Source: JACVRX01 sp963819885 (lineage in GTDB: Bacteria > Actinomycetota > Actinomycetes > Jiangellales > Jiangellaceae). Taken from it: DNA of 64,000 bases. This document shows, piece after piece, positions 1 to 8,479 of the stretch (positions are counted from its first letter, which is position 1; each line of letters opens with the position of its first letter). The stretch covers positions 62,001-126,000 of the forward strand of contig CAWFXV010000026.1 in assembly GCA_963819885.1 (NCBI GenBank), in the 5' to 3' direction. A program made the translations under genes and the position numbers. A model generated the notes under the pieces. It ran no database searches, was not told the origin of the DNA, and saw only the letters and a list, made by a program, of their open reading frames with translations.

Positions 1-1
1 C

Positions 2-454
2 ATGCAGCGGCGGTACGAGAACGAGATCGTGGGATTCAACGCCCGGATGACCGACGTGCACGCCGCCATCGGACGAGTCCAGCTCGCCCGGCTACCGGGC
101 TGGACGGACCGGCGCCAGGCCAACGCACGTTTCCTCGACCAGCATCTCGAGGGCGTCACAGTTCCGCTGGTCGCCGAGCACGCAACCCACGTCTATCACC
201 AGTACACGATCCGCGTGAGTGACGACCGTGACGGGTTTGCGAAGGCGCTCCAGGAAGAACACGGTGTCGGCACCGGGGTGTACTACCCGATCCCGAACCA
301 TCGACTGCCGTCGTTCGCGCTGGCCCTAGATCTGCCGCAGACCGAGCAGGCAGCGCGCGAGGTACTGTCCTTGCCCGTGCACCCCTCGCTGTCGGACGAC
401 GACCTGGACCGCATCGTCACGGCGGTGAACACCGTGGCGAAGGCGGGAGCCTGA
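2..454 (+). CDS. DegT/DnrJ/EryC1 (WbpE-like) sugar aminotransferase, C-terminal part
   Basis: Only the last ~150 residues are in the window; the reading frame is open at the left edge, so the first Met seen is internal. The stretch HVYHQYTIRV followed by a VGTGVYYPIPNH segment is typical of the C-terminal domain of PLP-dependent DegT-family aminotransferases that act on nucleotide-linked 3-keto sugars. The PLP-binding lysine lies upstream and cannot be checked. The stop overlaps the start of the next gene (ATGA), so the two are translationally coupled. That neighbour is a Gfo/Idh/MocA dehydrogenase, which fits the WbpB-WbpE type pair that oxidises C3 of a UDP-GlcNAc uronic acid and then aminates it. 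The exact substrate is inferred. Confidence 0.85.
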   Translation: MQRRYENEIVGFNARMTDVHAAIGRVQLARLPGWTDRRQANARFLDQHLEGVTVPLVAEHATHVYHQYTIRVSDDRDGFAKALQEEHGVGTGVYYPIPNHRLPSFALALDLPQTEQAAREVLSLPVHPSLSDDDLDRIVTAVNTVAKAGA

Positions 455-1446
455 TGACAACGCTGCGGGCCGGGCTGATCGGTCTCGGCATGATGGGCCG
501 CCACCACGCCCGGGTGCTGCGCTCACTGGATGGCGTCGAGCTCGTGGCCGTCGCCGATCCGGGAGGAGATCCCCACGGCGTAGCCGGCGGCTTCGAGGTA
601 CGGCCCGACGTCGAAGCGCTGATCAAGGCCGGAATCGACTATTGCACCGTCGCCGCGCCGACCGCACACCACGAACAGATCGGCCTGACCCTTGCCGACG
701 CCGGGGTTCATGCCATGATCGAGAAGCCGCTCGCCCAGGACATCCTGGCCGCACGCCGGCTCGAGGAGGCCTTCAGACGGGCGGGGCTGATCGGCGCTGT
801 CGGGCATATCGAGCGGTACAACCCAGCCTTACAGAGTCTGCGGGACCGGCTCGAGGCCGGCGAGCTCGGCGAGGTCTACCAGATCATCACCCGTCGGCAG
901 GGCCCGTTCCCGGCCCGGATTGCCGACGTCGGCGTGGTCAAGGACCTCGCCACCCACGACATCGATCTCACCGCATGGGTCGCCCAGCAGCCCTACGCAT
1001 CGGTGGCGGCCCGGACGGCCAACAAGAGCGGCCGGGAGCACGAAGACCTCGTGGCAGTCACGGGGCAGCTCGTCGACGGTACTGTGACCAGCCACTTGGT
1101 CAACTGGCTGTCGCCGATGAAGGAGCGGATCACCGTGGTCACAGGCGACCGGGGCACCTTCGTCGCCGACACGCTGCACGCCGATCTGACCTTCCACGCC
1201 AACGGGGTCGTCCCCACCGAGTGGGACGACATCGCCCAGTTCCGCGGTGTGACCGAGGGTGACATGATCCGTTACGCGATATCGAAGCCAGAACCATTAC
1301 GCACCGAGCACGAGGTGTTCCGCGATGCGCTTCTCGGCAAGGACACTGACATCGTGACGATGGAGCAGGGTCTGGCCACGGTCGCCGTGGCCGAGGCCGT
1401 GATCGAATCGGCCAGATCCGGCCGAACCGTCGATATCCCGCATTGA
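454..1446 (+). CDS. Gfo/Idh/MocA family nucleotide-sugar dehydrogenase (WbpB/WlbA-like)
   Basis: 330 residues. The N-terminus has the Rossmann dinucleotide motif GLIGLGMMGRHHAR (about residues 7-20) and the family signature EKPLA (about 91-95), whose Lys is the usual catalytic residue; HIERYNP near 118 is also typical of the WlbA/WbpB branch. The C-terminal alpha/beta domain follows. The length is normal for the family. It starts with ATG overlapping the stop of the aminotransferase. The likely role is NAD-dependent oxidation of the C3 hydroxyl of a UDP-N-acetylglucosaminuronate before transamination. The branch is supported by sequence and context; the substrate is not proven. Confidence 0.88.
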   Translation: MTTLRAGLIGLGMMGRHHARVLRSLDGVELVAVADPGGDPHGVAGGFEVRPDVEALIKAGIDYCTVAAPTAHHEQIGLTLADAGVHAMIEKPLAQDILAARRLEEAFRRAGLIGAVGHIERYNPALQSLRDRLEAGELGEVYQIITRRQGPFPARIADVGVVKDLATHDIDLTAWVAQQPYASVAARTANKSGREHEDLVAVTGQLVDGTVTSHLVNWLSPMKERITVVTGDRGTFVADTLHADLTFHANGVVPTEWDDIAQFRGVTEGDMIRYAISKPEPLRTEHEVFRDALLGKDTDIVTMEQGLATVAVAEAVIESARSGRTVDIPH

Positions 1447-1458
1447 CTGGACGAACAG

Positions 1459-2109
1459 GTGGCGGTCAGCACGCCTGAGCGGGGGCCGGCTGCGAAGTTC
1501 TGGGACGAGCGTCATCGGCGCGTCGACGACGTCCGCTCGGGCGGTCACGTGGGCTACGACGCCGGGTCGAACGAAATCCTCTACGCGGTCCGGCTCGGAC
1601 GGCTGGTGGAGATCATCGGCGATCTCACCGAGGGCGCCGCTCCCCTGCGCGTACTCGATGCGGGATGCGGCAAGGGCTGGTTCGCCCGGGCCATGGGCCG
1701 GTTTGGCCACCGAGTCGACGGTATCGACGTCAGCGACCACGCGATCGAGCGGTGCCGACGGCTGAAGGGGCCGCTCGAGCGATACGAGGTCTCGGCGCTG
1801 GACACGTGGCGTCCGCCGTACCTGTACGACGTGGTCTACAGCGTGGACGTCTTGTTCCACATCATGGACGACGAGCTCTGGCGGGCCAGCGTGGTCAACC
1901 TCGGCTCGGTGCTGAGGCTGGGTGGGCAGCTCGTCATCGCCGAGCACGACAGCGAGACCGACCGGACTTGGTCGGACTATCAGCGGACCAGGGCGTTGTC
2001 CCGGTATCGCGCCCTGCTGGAACCACGGGGGATGCGCTATGAACGTTTTGTGCCCAACCGGTTCCGCGGCGGGCCGGTCGGATTCCTGGTGATGACGAAG
2101 GTGTGCTGA
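1459..2109 (+). CDS. SAM-dependent class I methyltransferase
   Basis: 216 residues from a GTG start 12 bases after the dehydrogenase stop. The SAM-binding motif I reads VLDAGCGKGWFARA (about residues 65-78), followed by an acidic strand end GIDVSD and the motif IV-like VVYSVDVLFHI region. This is a standalone Rossmann methyltransferase of the methyltransf_11/25 type. Its place in a sugar-nucleotide/polysaccharide cluster suggests methylation of a glycan or glycan precursor, but no substrate can be read from sequence. The stop codon overlaps the next ATG (TGATG). Confidence 0.85.
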   Translation: MAVSTPERGPAAKFWDERHRRVDDVRSGGHVGYDAGSNEILYAVRLGRLVEIIGDLTEGAAPLRVLDAGCGKGWFARAMGRFGHRVDGIDVSDHAIERCRRLKGPLERYEVSALDTWRPPYLYDVVYSVDVLFHIMDDELWRASVVNLGSVLRLGGQLVIAEHDSETDRTWSDYQRTRALSRYRALLEPRGMRYERFVPNRFRGGPVGFLVMTKVC

Positions 2110-3038
2110 TGAGGCTGCCGCAGTTCCTCCACGAAATCGTCTTCGCGACTGCCGTCCTCGATGCGACCGAACGTCGATGGGATTGGCCAGACGACTTGCA
2201 GGTCCGGGCCGGACAGCCCGACATGGCGAAGGCCGAGGAGGCCGTCCTGATGGTGGTCGATCTCGACCCGGACCGGGCCGCGGACGAAGCGCAGCGACTC
2301 CGAGGGGTTCCCTTGGACGCGACCGTGGTGATCCTGGTCGCGCCCTCGCCGGAGCAGGTCCCCGTCGGCACGCTGGTCGATATTCTGGTCGCTGGAGGCG
2401 TTCAGGCACTGCACGCGTTGCCGGTGACCGAGGACGATCTCGGTACCGTGATCGCAGGTCGGCGCAGCCTCGGCGAAGCCGCCTCCATCGCGCCGTATCT
2501 GGATCCGCGCCGAGAGCTCCATGTCACGCCCGGCGCGGCCCTGTTGCGGATCATGGCCGAGCGCGTCCTGGAAGGGGCTGGCTGGCGGGCACTGGAAGTA
2601 GCCGTAGGCCGGGAACGGCAGGCGAAGTTGGCGGCGGATCGCGAGCGCGACGAGGCCCGGGCCGCTGCGGCGGCGGCGCGGCAGCAACTGTCCAACCTGC
2701 GGGCGATCCACGAGCGGCAGACCGCTGATCTCAAGGCAAAGTTGGCTGCGGCCGATGCGCGGGTCCAGCGAATCCTGGCGAGCACCCCGTACCGGCTGGC
2801 GCGGGCGGTCAGGTCCCCGGCTCGTCTGTTGAAGGCACGTTCTCCAGGACCACTCCCCATGGCGGCAAGCGCTCGGCTGCCAACACGAACGGGAGTGACA
2901 GAGCATCGGGCGATGCCTGACCGCATCTCAGAAGACGCTCGGGTGACCTTGGGTGCGGCCGTCGCCGATCGGCAGATCCTCGACGGAGGGACCATTCCAC
3001 CCACTGCGGCGGACACGGTACCGATCTACGGCACATGA
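2109..3038 (+). CDS. Uncharacterised coiled-coil protein with glycosyltransferase-tail motif
   Basis: About 309 residues. I chose the ATG that overlaps the methyltransferase stop; a GTG two codons upstream is also possible. The N-terminal ~170 residues match no family I recognise. From about residue 175 there is an Ala/Arg/Glu-rich heptad-like stretch that looks like a coiled coil, followed by STPYRLARAVRSP (near 226), a short sequence often seen after the coiled coil at the end of polysaccharide glycosyltransferases and related proteins. The last ~70 residues are low in predicted structure. Its location suggests a role in glycan assembly. No enzymatic motif is visible. Confidence 0.6.
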   Translation: MRLPQFLHEIVFATAVLDATERRWDWPDDLQVRAGQPDMAKAEEAVLMVVDLDPDRAADEAQRLRGVPLDATVVILVAPSPEQVPVGTLVDILVAGGVQALHALPVTEDDLGTVIAGRRSLGEAASIAPYLDPRRELHVTPGAALLRIMAERVLEGAGWRALEVAVGRERQAKLAADRERDEARAAAAAARQQLSNLRAIHERQTADLKAKLAAADARVQRILASTPYRLARAVRSPARLLKARSPGPLPMAASARLPTRTGVTEHRAMPDRISEDARVTLGAAVADRQILDGGTIPPTAADTVPIYGT

Positions 3039-3113
3039 TCCGCCGACCATGCAGCGGCCAGAAGGTAACCTGTCCGCCGTTGTCATTCGCCATCCGCCGT
3101 TGCGGGGTCCTTC

Positions 3114-4406
3114 GTGAGAATCAGCGTCGTTGCGTTGGGCAAGATCGGCCTGCCGCTGGCTGTCCAGTTCGCCGGCAAGGGCCATGACGTCGTCGGCGTG
3201 GACGTCAATCCCGACCTGGTCGACCTGGTGAACCGGGGAGTCGAACCGTTCCCTGGCGAGGCCGACCTGGCCGGCAGGCTCTCTGCCGCGGTCTCCGCCG
3301 GCCGGCTGCGCGCGACGACCGACTATGCCGACGCGATCCCGGGCAGCGACGTCGTGGTGGTCGTCGTGCCACTGTTCGTCCACGACGACAGCTGGGAGCC
3401 TGACTTCGGCTGGATGGACTCCGCCACCGGTGAAATCGCGGCCAACCTCAGTGCCGGCGCCTTGGTGTCCTACGAGACGACGCTCCCGGTCGGCACCACC
3501 AGGAACCGGTGGAAACCGATGCTGGAGGAGGGCTCCGGCCTGGTCGAAGGTGAGGACTTGCACGTGGTGTTCTCACCTGAGCGGGTGCTGACCGGCCGGA
3601 TCTTCGCAGACCTCCGTGCGTACCCGAAGTTGATCGGTGCCCTGTCGGAGGCGGGTGCGCGGCGGGCGGCCAGCTTCTACCGCGCCGTGCTCGACTTCGA
3701 CGAGCGGCCGGACCTACCCCGACCGAACGGTGTGTGGGACCTGGGCAGCGCCGAGGCAGCCGAGATGGCGAAGCTGGCCGAGACGACATACCGCGACGTC
3801 AACATCGGCCTGGCCAACCAGTTCGCCCGGTTCGCCACCGGACGCGGCATCGACGTCTACCGGGTCATCGAGGCGGCGAACTCGCAGCCCTACAGCCACA
3901 TCCATCGGCCTGGGATCGCGGTCGGGGGGCACTGCATACCGGTGTATCCGCGGCTCTACCTGTGGACCGATCCGGAAGCAACCGTGGTCCGGGCCGCCCG
4001 TGAAGCCAACGCCCAGATGCCGGCATACACCGTGGGTCTGCTCGAAGCGGCGCTCGGCTCGCTGACCGGTGTGCGCGTCGCCGTCCTCGGCGCGTCGTAT
4101 CGCGGCCGAGTCAAGGAGACTGCTTTCTCTGGCGTGTATCCCACGGTCGCTGCGCTCCGCTCCCGCGGGGCCGAGGTCGTCGTGCACGATCCGCTGTACA
4201 GCGACGCTGAATTGGAGCAGCTCGGCTTCACGCCGTACCACGTCGGCGACCCCGTCGAGGCCGCGGTCGTGCAGACCGACCATGCTGAGTACGGCGAGCT
4301 GACACCGGAGGACCTGCCGGGGCTCAAGGTGATCGTCGACGGCCGCGACGTCACCGACCCGCACCGCTGGATCGGCACGACCCGCATCGTGCTTGGCCGC
4401 GGCTGA
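3114..4406 (+). CDS. UDP-glucose/GDP-mannose dehydrogenase family nucleotide-sugar dehydrogenase (copy A)
   Basis: 430 residues from GTG. The N-terminal NAD domain begins VVALGKIGLPLA, a variant of the usual GxGxxGxP loop. The central domain carries LAETTYRDVNI, the catalytic-Cys signature GGHCIPVYP is near residue 270, and the C-terminal domain has GASYRGRVKETAFS. The fold is that of NAD-dependent enzymes that oxidise the C6 hydroxyl of UDP-sugars (UDP-ManNAc or UDP-GlcNAc) to uronic acids. Broken pieces of a second copy lie near 18.9 and 19.8 kb. The neighbouring sugar genes support synthesis of an acidic nucleotide sugar for a surface glycan. Whether the sugar is ManNAc, GlcNAc or another cannot be decided by eye. 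Confidence 0.88.
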   Translation: MRISVVALGKIGLPLAVQFAGKGHDVVGVDVNPDLVDLVNRGVEPFPGEADLAGRLSAAVSAGRLRATTDYADAIPGSDVVVVVVPLFVHDDSWEPDFGWMDSATGEIAANLSAGALVSYETTLPVGTTRNRWKPMLEEGSGLVEGEDLHVVFSPERVLTGRIFADLRAYPKLIGALSEAGARRAASFYRAVLDFDERPDLPRPNGVWDLGSAEAAEMAKLAETTYRDVNIGLANQFARFATGRGIDVYRVIEAANSQPYSHIHRPGIAVGGHCIPVYPRLYLWTDPEATVVRAAREANAQMPAYTVGLLEAALGSLTGVRVAVLGASYRGRVKETAFSGVYPTVAALRSRGAEVVVHDPLYSDAELEQLGFTPYHVGDPVEAAVVQTDHAEYGELTPEDLPGLKVIVDGRDVTDPHRWIGTTRIVLGRG

Positions 4407-4517
4407 GCCGCGCCGCGTCGACCACTTCCCGACCAGGGGTTGCCAAGCAGGGCCATCCGGTCAAGACTCCCTCCTAACACTTCAGTCACATCAGTCACAC
4501 CCGCCACGGGAGTCGTC

Positions 4518-6446
4518 ATGCCGAACGGGAACCAGCGCCCGGCGGGCTGGCGACGAACGGCGGTGACGCTGTCGGTGCTGCCAGTCCTCGGGCCCGGCCT
4601 GGTCATGGTGCCGTCGATCGAGTTCGCCCCATCACCGCAACCGGTGCCGCCTCGGATCCAGACCGTCGCGCTAACCAGCTCTGCCACAGATACCGCCCTG
4701 CGGAGCGAAGCCGCTGAAGCTCCTGCAGAAGCGAGTCGAGACTCGGACCGGAAGATTCGCACCGACCCGATCGAGACCGATCCGTACCAGCTGGTGGCCG
4801 CGACCTGGTCGGTTGCGAGGGCCGACCTGACTGTCACGGTGCGGCACCGAGCCAGCGGGCGATGGTCACCGTGGCAGACCCTCCCAGCCGGCGACGAGCA
4901 TGGGCCCGACCCAGGCTCCAGAGAAGCTCTCGGCACCCGGCTCGGAACCGACCCGCTGGTCGTCCCGGAGTCTGACGCTGTTCAGGCCCGGGTCGAGCTC
5001 GTCGACGGGATCCTGCCGGCCGATCTGCGCCTCGACCTCATCGACCCTGGGCAGTCGCCGGCGGACGGCTCTGTGGGTGCGGCGTCCGGCGCTGCCGCGG
5101 TGGCTGCCCCCACCCGGCCGACCATTCTCACCCGGGCTCAGTGGGGCGCCGACGAGTCCTTACGTGAGCCCGGTCTACCTGCCTACGGCGGGGTGCGGGG
5201 CGCTTTCGTCCACCACACCGTCAACACCAACAGCTATTCGGCGGCACAGGTGCCGGCGATCATCCGCGGCATCTACGCCTACCACGTCAACTCTCGCGGC
5301 TGGCGCGACATCGGCTACAACTTCCTGGTCGACAAGTTCGGCCGGATCTGGGAAGGCCGGTTCGGTGGCATCGACCGGCCGGTCACGGGGGCGCACACGG
5401 CGGGCTACAACGACGACGCGTTCGCCATGTCCGCCATCGGCACGTACACCTCCCAGCCCCCCGAGCCGGCTCTGCTCGATGCCTACCAGCGATTGTTCTC
5501 GTGGAAGTTCTCCATCCATGGTGTCGATCCGCGGCAGGTCGTCAATTACGACGGTGAAGTCTGGCCGGCGATCGCCGGCCACCGAGACGCAGCGAGCACG
5601 GAGTGTCCTGGGACGGCGCTCTACGGGCGTCTGCCGGCCATCCGGGCCGGCACGGTCGAGTCGATGGGTGTCGTACCGGGCTTGTCGCTTGGCCGTGACA
5701 TCAGTAACGACGGCTACCCCGACCTGCTGGCGCGTCGGGCATCCGATGGTTCGCTACTGCTCTGGTCGGGTGCGTCGGGCGGCGGCTTCGGAAGCCTTGC
5801 CGAGATCGGCGCTGGCTGGCAGACGTCGAACCTGCTGGTCATGCCGGGCGACATCAGCGGCGACGGAGCTGACGACGTCGTTGCTCGACGCCCCAACGGG
5901 GAACTCTGGCTGTTCCCCGGAGACGGGAGGGGCCGCTTCCTGCGCGCCAGCCGGATCGGTGTCGGCTGGCAGGGCTTCTCGACACTGTTGGGACCTGGCG
6001 ATGTCAACGGGGACCTGATCGTGGACCTGGTCGCGCGGTCGGCCGACGGCTCTCTCTGGCTCTATGCCGGTGCCGGCGGCGGCGGCGTTCGCAACGGGGT
6101 ACGGATCGGCGCCGGGTGGAACGTGATGAACACCCTTGTCGCGCCCGGTGACTGGGACGGAGACGGACGCGTGGACCTGATCGGGCGGCGCGCCTTCGAT
6201 GGGTCTCTGTTGCTGTATGCCGGCACAGGCAACGGAGGCTTCGCCAAAGCGGTCCAGATCGGAAGCTATTGGAACAGGTTGACCGCAATTATCGGTGCCG
6301 GCGACGTGAATCACGATGGACCAGTCGATCTGGTCGCCCGCACTACCGACGGCGCCATGCTGCTGTACGCGGGAAACGGGCAGGGCTACTTCCGGACGGC
6401 CAGCCAGATCGGCAACGGCTGGAACGTCTTCGATCTGTTGGTGTGA
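4518..6446 (+). CDS. Secreted PGRP-type N-acetylmuramoyl-L-alanine amidase with FG-GAP-like repeats
   Basis: About 642 residues from the ATG; an upstream in-frame TTG adds 26 residues with no sign of being used. The N-terminus is basic then hydrophobic (WRRTAVTLSVLPVLGPGL), fitting a signal peptide. Residues ~200-375 form an amidase_2/PGRP domain: RAQWGADES, FVHHTVN with a zinc His, GYNFLVDKFGRIWEGR, and GHRDAASTECPG carrying the other zinc ligands His and Cys. Residues ~395-643 are five ~50-residue repeats built on DGSLWLYPG and xxIGxGW. The enzyme should cleave peptide stems from peptidoglycan outside the membrane; the repeat domain probably binds or anchors it. The next gene starts 2 bases after the stop. 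Confidence 0.9.
   Translation: MPNGNQRPAGWRRTAVTLSVLPVLGPGLVMVPSIEFAPSPQPVPPRIQTVALTSSATDTALRSEAAEAPAEASRDSDRKIRTDPIETDPYQLVAATWSVARADLTVTVRHRASGRWSPWQTLPAGDEHGPDPGSREALGTRLGTDPLVVPESDAVQARVELVDGILPADLRLDLIDPGQSPADGSVGAASGAAAVAAPTRPTILTRAQWGADESLREPGLPAYGGVRGAFVHHTVNTNSYSAAQVPAIIRGIYAYHVNSRGWRDIGYNFLVDKFGRIWEGRFGGIDRPVTGAHTAGYNDDAFAMSAIGTYTSQPPEPALLDAYQRLFSWKFSIHGVDPRQVVNYDGEVWPAIAGHRDAASTECPGTALYGRLPAIRAGTVESMGVVPGLSLGRDISNDGYPDLLARRASDGSLLLWSGASGGGFGSLAEIGAGWQTSNLLVMPGDISGDGADDVVARRPNGELWLFPGDGRGRFLRASRIGVGWQGFSTLLGPGDVNGDLIVDLVARSADGSLWLYAGAGGGGVRNGVRIGAGWNVMNTLVAPGDWDGDGRVDLIGRRAFDGSLLLYAGTGNGGFAKAVQIGSYWNRLTAIIGAGDVNHDGPVDLVARTTDGAMLLYAGNGQGYFRTASQIGNGWNVFDLLV
5700..6443 (+). repeat. Five tandem ~150-bp FG-GAP/VCBS-like coding repeats
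   Basis: The 3' third of the amidase gene encodes five units of about 50 residues. Each has an acidic start (DxxGDG), then DLVARR-like, DGSLWLY-like and xIGxGW segments. The DNA is diverged between units, so this is an old amplification. The same repeat ends the next gene. Confidence 0.85.
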
Positions 6447-6448
6447 CG

Positions 6449-8461
6449 ATGCCAGCCCGAATCCGCCTAGGCGTCGTGTCAATGTCCGTGGCGGCCGCCC
6501 TGACCGCGGCGCCGGTAACCGCCGATGCCGCGGAGGAACTGTGGATCTGGCCGTCGTCTGGGGTCCTCACCCTCGCCGGCCACGGGTACGGGCACGGTCG
6601 CGGCTTGTCCCAATGGGGCGCCTATGGCGCCGCGACCGAAGGTCTCGACTCGTCCGCGATCCTGCGTCATTACTACCCAGGCACCGAGCTGGCGACCCGG
6701 CCGGATCACCCGATCCGCATCTGGATCACTGGCGACTCCGACGGTGAGACCCGGATCGTGCCGACGGCGGGCGTGCGCGCGAGCGCTGCCGCCGGCGGGC
6801 TGACGTTGCCGGTCGCCATCAGCGGGTCGACGGTCACCGCATGGCGGGTGATCCGTACGGCATCCGGGCTGGTGTTGCAGGGCCTGGCGGCAGGCACCTG
6901 GCGAACCCAGCCGCTGGGAAGCACATCAGCCCACCCGGGACCGATCTCCTTCTCGACACCTGTCGATCGGGTCCGCCTGGCCGCTGGTTCGACGTCGGTC
7001 GAGTACCGCGGCTTCATCCAGGCAGTCGGCGTCGGGACCGCTCTCCGGACGATTGTCGTCAGCTCCCTCGAGGCGTACCTGCGGTCCGTCGTTCCAGCGG
7101 AGATGCCCGCTTCGTGGCATCCGCAGGCGGTTCGCGCCCAGGCCGTCGCCGCGCGGAGTTACGCCAGCTGGGATCGGGATCACCCCGGACCGGGCTGGTA
7201 TGACACGTGCGACAGCACCGCCTGTCAGGTCTTCCGGGGTGTTGCCACCTACAACTCAGCTGGCGTGGTCATCGCCCGACGCGAGTACGCGGCATCGGAC
7301 GCGGCCGTGGCCGCCACGGCGGGAGTTGTCGTCACGTTCTCCGGTCAGGTGGCCTTCACCCAGTTCAGCGCCTCGAACGGGGGCTGGGCCGTCGCCGGCA
7401 GCCTGCCCTACCAGCGCGCCTTCGCCGATCCCTACGACGGCGTCGTCCCCAGCACGGCGCATACGTGGACGGCGACCCTGCAGGCCAGCACCCTGGAGTC
7501 GGCCTATCCCGTCCTCGGCCGCCTGCGGAGTCTGCGGGTGCTGGGCCGGGACGGCAATGGCGAGTGGGGCGGCCGGGTCGCGAACGTCGTTCTGCAGGGA
7601 TCGGCCGGCTCGGTGAGCCTGACCGGCACGGATTTCCGGACGGTCGCCGGGCTCAGAAGCACCTGGTGGATCCCGACCAACGGGGGCCGGCCGGCACTCC
7701 ACTCCTTCGACGGTGACGCCACGACCGATCTGCTCGCGCGAGGTTCGGCCGACGGCTCGCTGTGGCTGTATCCGGGTAGCGGAACCGGTGCCTTCGGGAC
7801 GCCGCGCCAGATCGGCCTGGGCTGGCAGCAGATGGATGCGATGTCGGCAGTCGGCGATCTCGACACCGATGGTCGTCCGGACCTGGTTGCGCGGCGGGCG
7901 ATCGATGGCGCGCTCTTGCTGTATTCGGGTCTGGGTGCTGCCGGGTTCCGCGCGGCCCGGCAGGTCGGCAACGGCTGGCAGGTCGTCAATCTGATCGTCG
8001 GCGTCGGAGATCTCGACAGCGATGGCCGCCGCGATCTGGTCGCGCGTCGAACGTCGGAGGGCTCGCTGTGGTTGTACCCGGGTCGGGGAGACGGTGGTTT
8101 CGGCGCTGCTCGTCAGATAGGGACCGGTTGGTCGACGATGGATGCCGTGGTCGGGTCGGGTGACTGGAACGGCGACCTGAGGATGGACGTGATCGCTCGC
8201 AAGTCCGCCGACGGCTCGCTCTGGCTCTATCCGGGTACGGGGACGGGAGCCTTCGGCGCCGCCCGGCAGATCGGTCACGGGTGGGACGTCATGAATTCGA
8301 TCGTGGCACCCGGCGATTGGGATGGTGACGGTCGCGGCGATCTCGTGGCTCGTCGGAAAGCAGACGGCTCGCTGTGGCTGTATCCGGGGACCAGCTCCGC
8401 AGGATTGGGCCCCTCCCGCCAGATAGGGCGTGGCTGGTCGGTCTTCGATCCGATCTTGTGA
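6449..8461 (+). CDS. Secreted SpoIID/LytB-domain protein with FG-GAP-like repeats
   Basis: 670 residues from the ATG two bases after the amidase stop, with a signal peptide (MPARIRLGVVSMSVAAALTAA, ending about TADA). The SpoIID/LytB domain covers roughly residues 30-410: GYGHGRGLSQWGAYGA, LEAYLRSVVPAEMP, VRAQAVAARSYA, and FTQFSASNGGW. SpoIID-family proteins are lytic transglycosylases acting on denuded glycan strands, which complements the upstream amidase that removes stem peptides. The last ~250 residues are five FG-GAP-like repeats of the type ending the amidase. Tight spacing implies one transcript. It is not evidence of endospores, since many actinomycetes carry SpoIID/LytB proteins. Confidence 0.9.
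   Translation: MPARIRLGVVSMSVAAALTAAPVTADAAEELWIWPSSGVLTLAGHGYGHGRGLSQWGAYGAATEGLDSSAILRHYYPGTELATRPDHPIRIWITGDSDGETRIVPTAGVRASAAAGGLTLPVAISGSTVTAWRVIRTASGLVLQGLAAGTWRTQPLGSTSAHPGPISFSTPVDRVRLAAGSTSVEYRGFIQAVGVGTALRTIVVSSLEAYLRSVVPAEMPASWHPQAVRAQAVAARSYASWDRDHPGPGWYDTCDSTACQVFRGVATYNSAGVVIARREYAASDAAVAATAGVVVTFSGQVAFTQFSASNGGWAVAGSLPYQRAFADPYDGVVPSTAHTWTATLQASTLESAYPVLGRLRSLRVLGRDGNGEWGGRVANVVLQGSAGSVSLTGTDFRTVAGLRSTWWIPTNGGRPALHSFDGDATTDLLARGSADGSLWLYPGSGTGAFGTPRQIGLGWQQMDAMSAVGDLDTDGRPDLVARRAIDGALLLYSGLGAAGFRAARQVGNGWQVVNLIVGVGDLDSDGRRDLVARRTSEGSLWLYPGRGDGGFGAARQIGTGWSTMDAVVGSGDWNGDLRMDVIARKSADGSLWLYPGTGTGAFGAARQIGHGWDVMNSIVAPGDWDGDGRGDLVARRKADGSLWLYPGTSSAGLGPSRQIGRGWSVFDPIL
7700..8458 (+). 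repeat. Five tandem ~150-bp FG-GAP/VCBS-like coding repeats
   Basis: Five ~50-residue units end the SpoIID/LytB protein. They are more uniform than those in the amidase (for example DGSLWLYPG occurs in four of five). The conserved DxDxDGxxD start resembles the calcium-binding loops of FG-GAP repeats. Confidence 0.85.
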
Positions 8462-8479
8462 CGGTTGCGTCAGTCCGGT

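Noticed and set aside
5700..8458. CRISPR-like or DNA-level tandem array
   Set aside because: The periodicity is ~150 bp, in frame, and diverged at DNA level; it encodes FG-GAP-like protein repeats.
6449..8461. Evidence of endospore formation from the SpoIID domain and the SpoIIM-like gene at 43801
   Set aside because: Both families are widespread in actinomycetes that form no endospores, and no other endospore genes are present.
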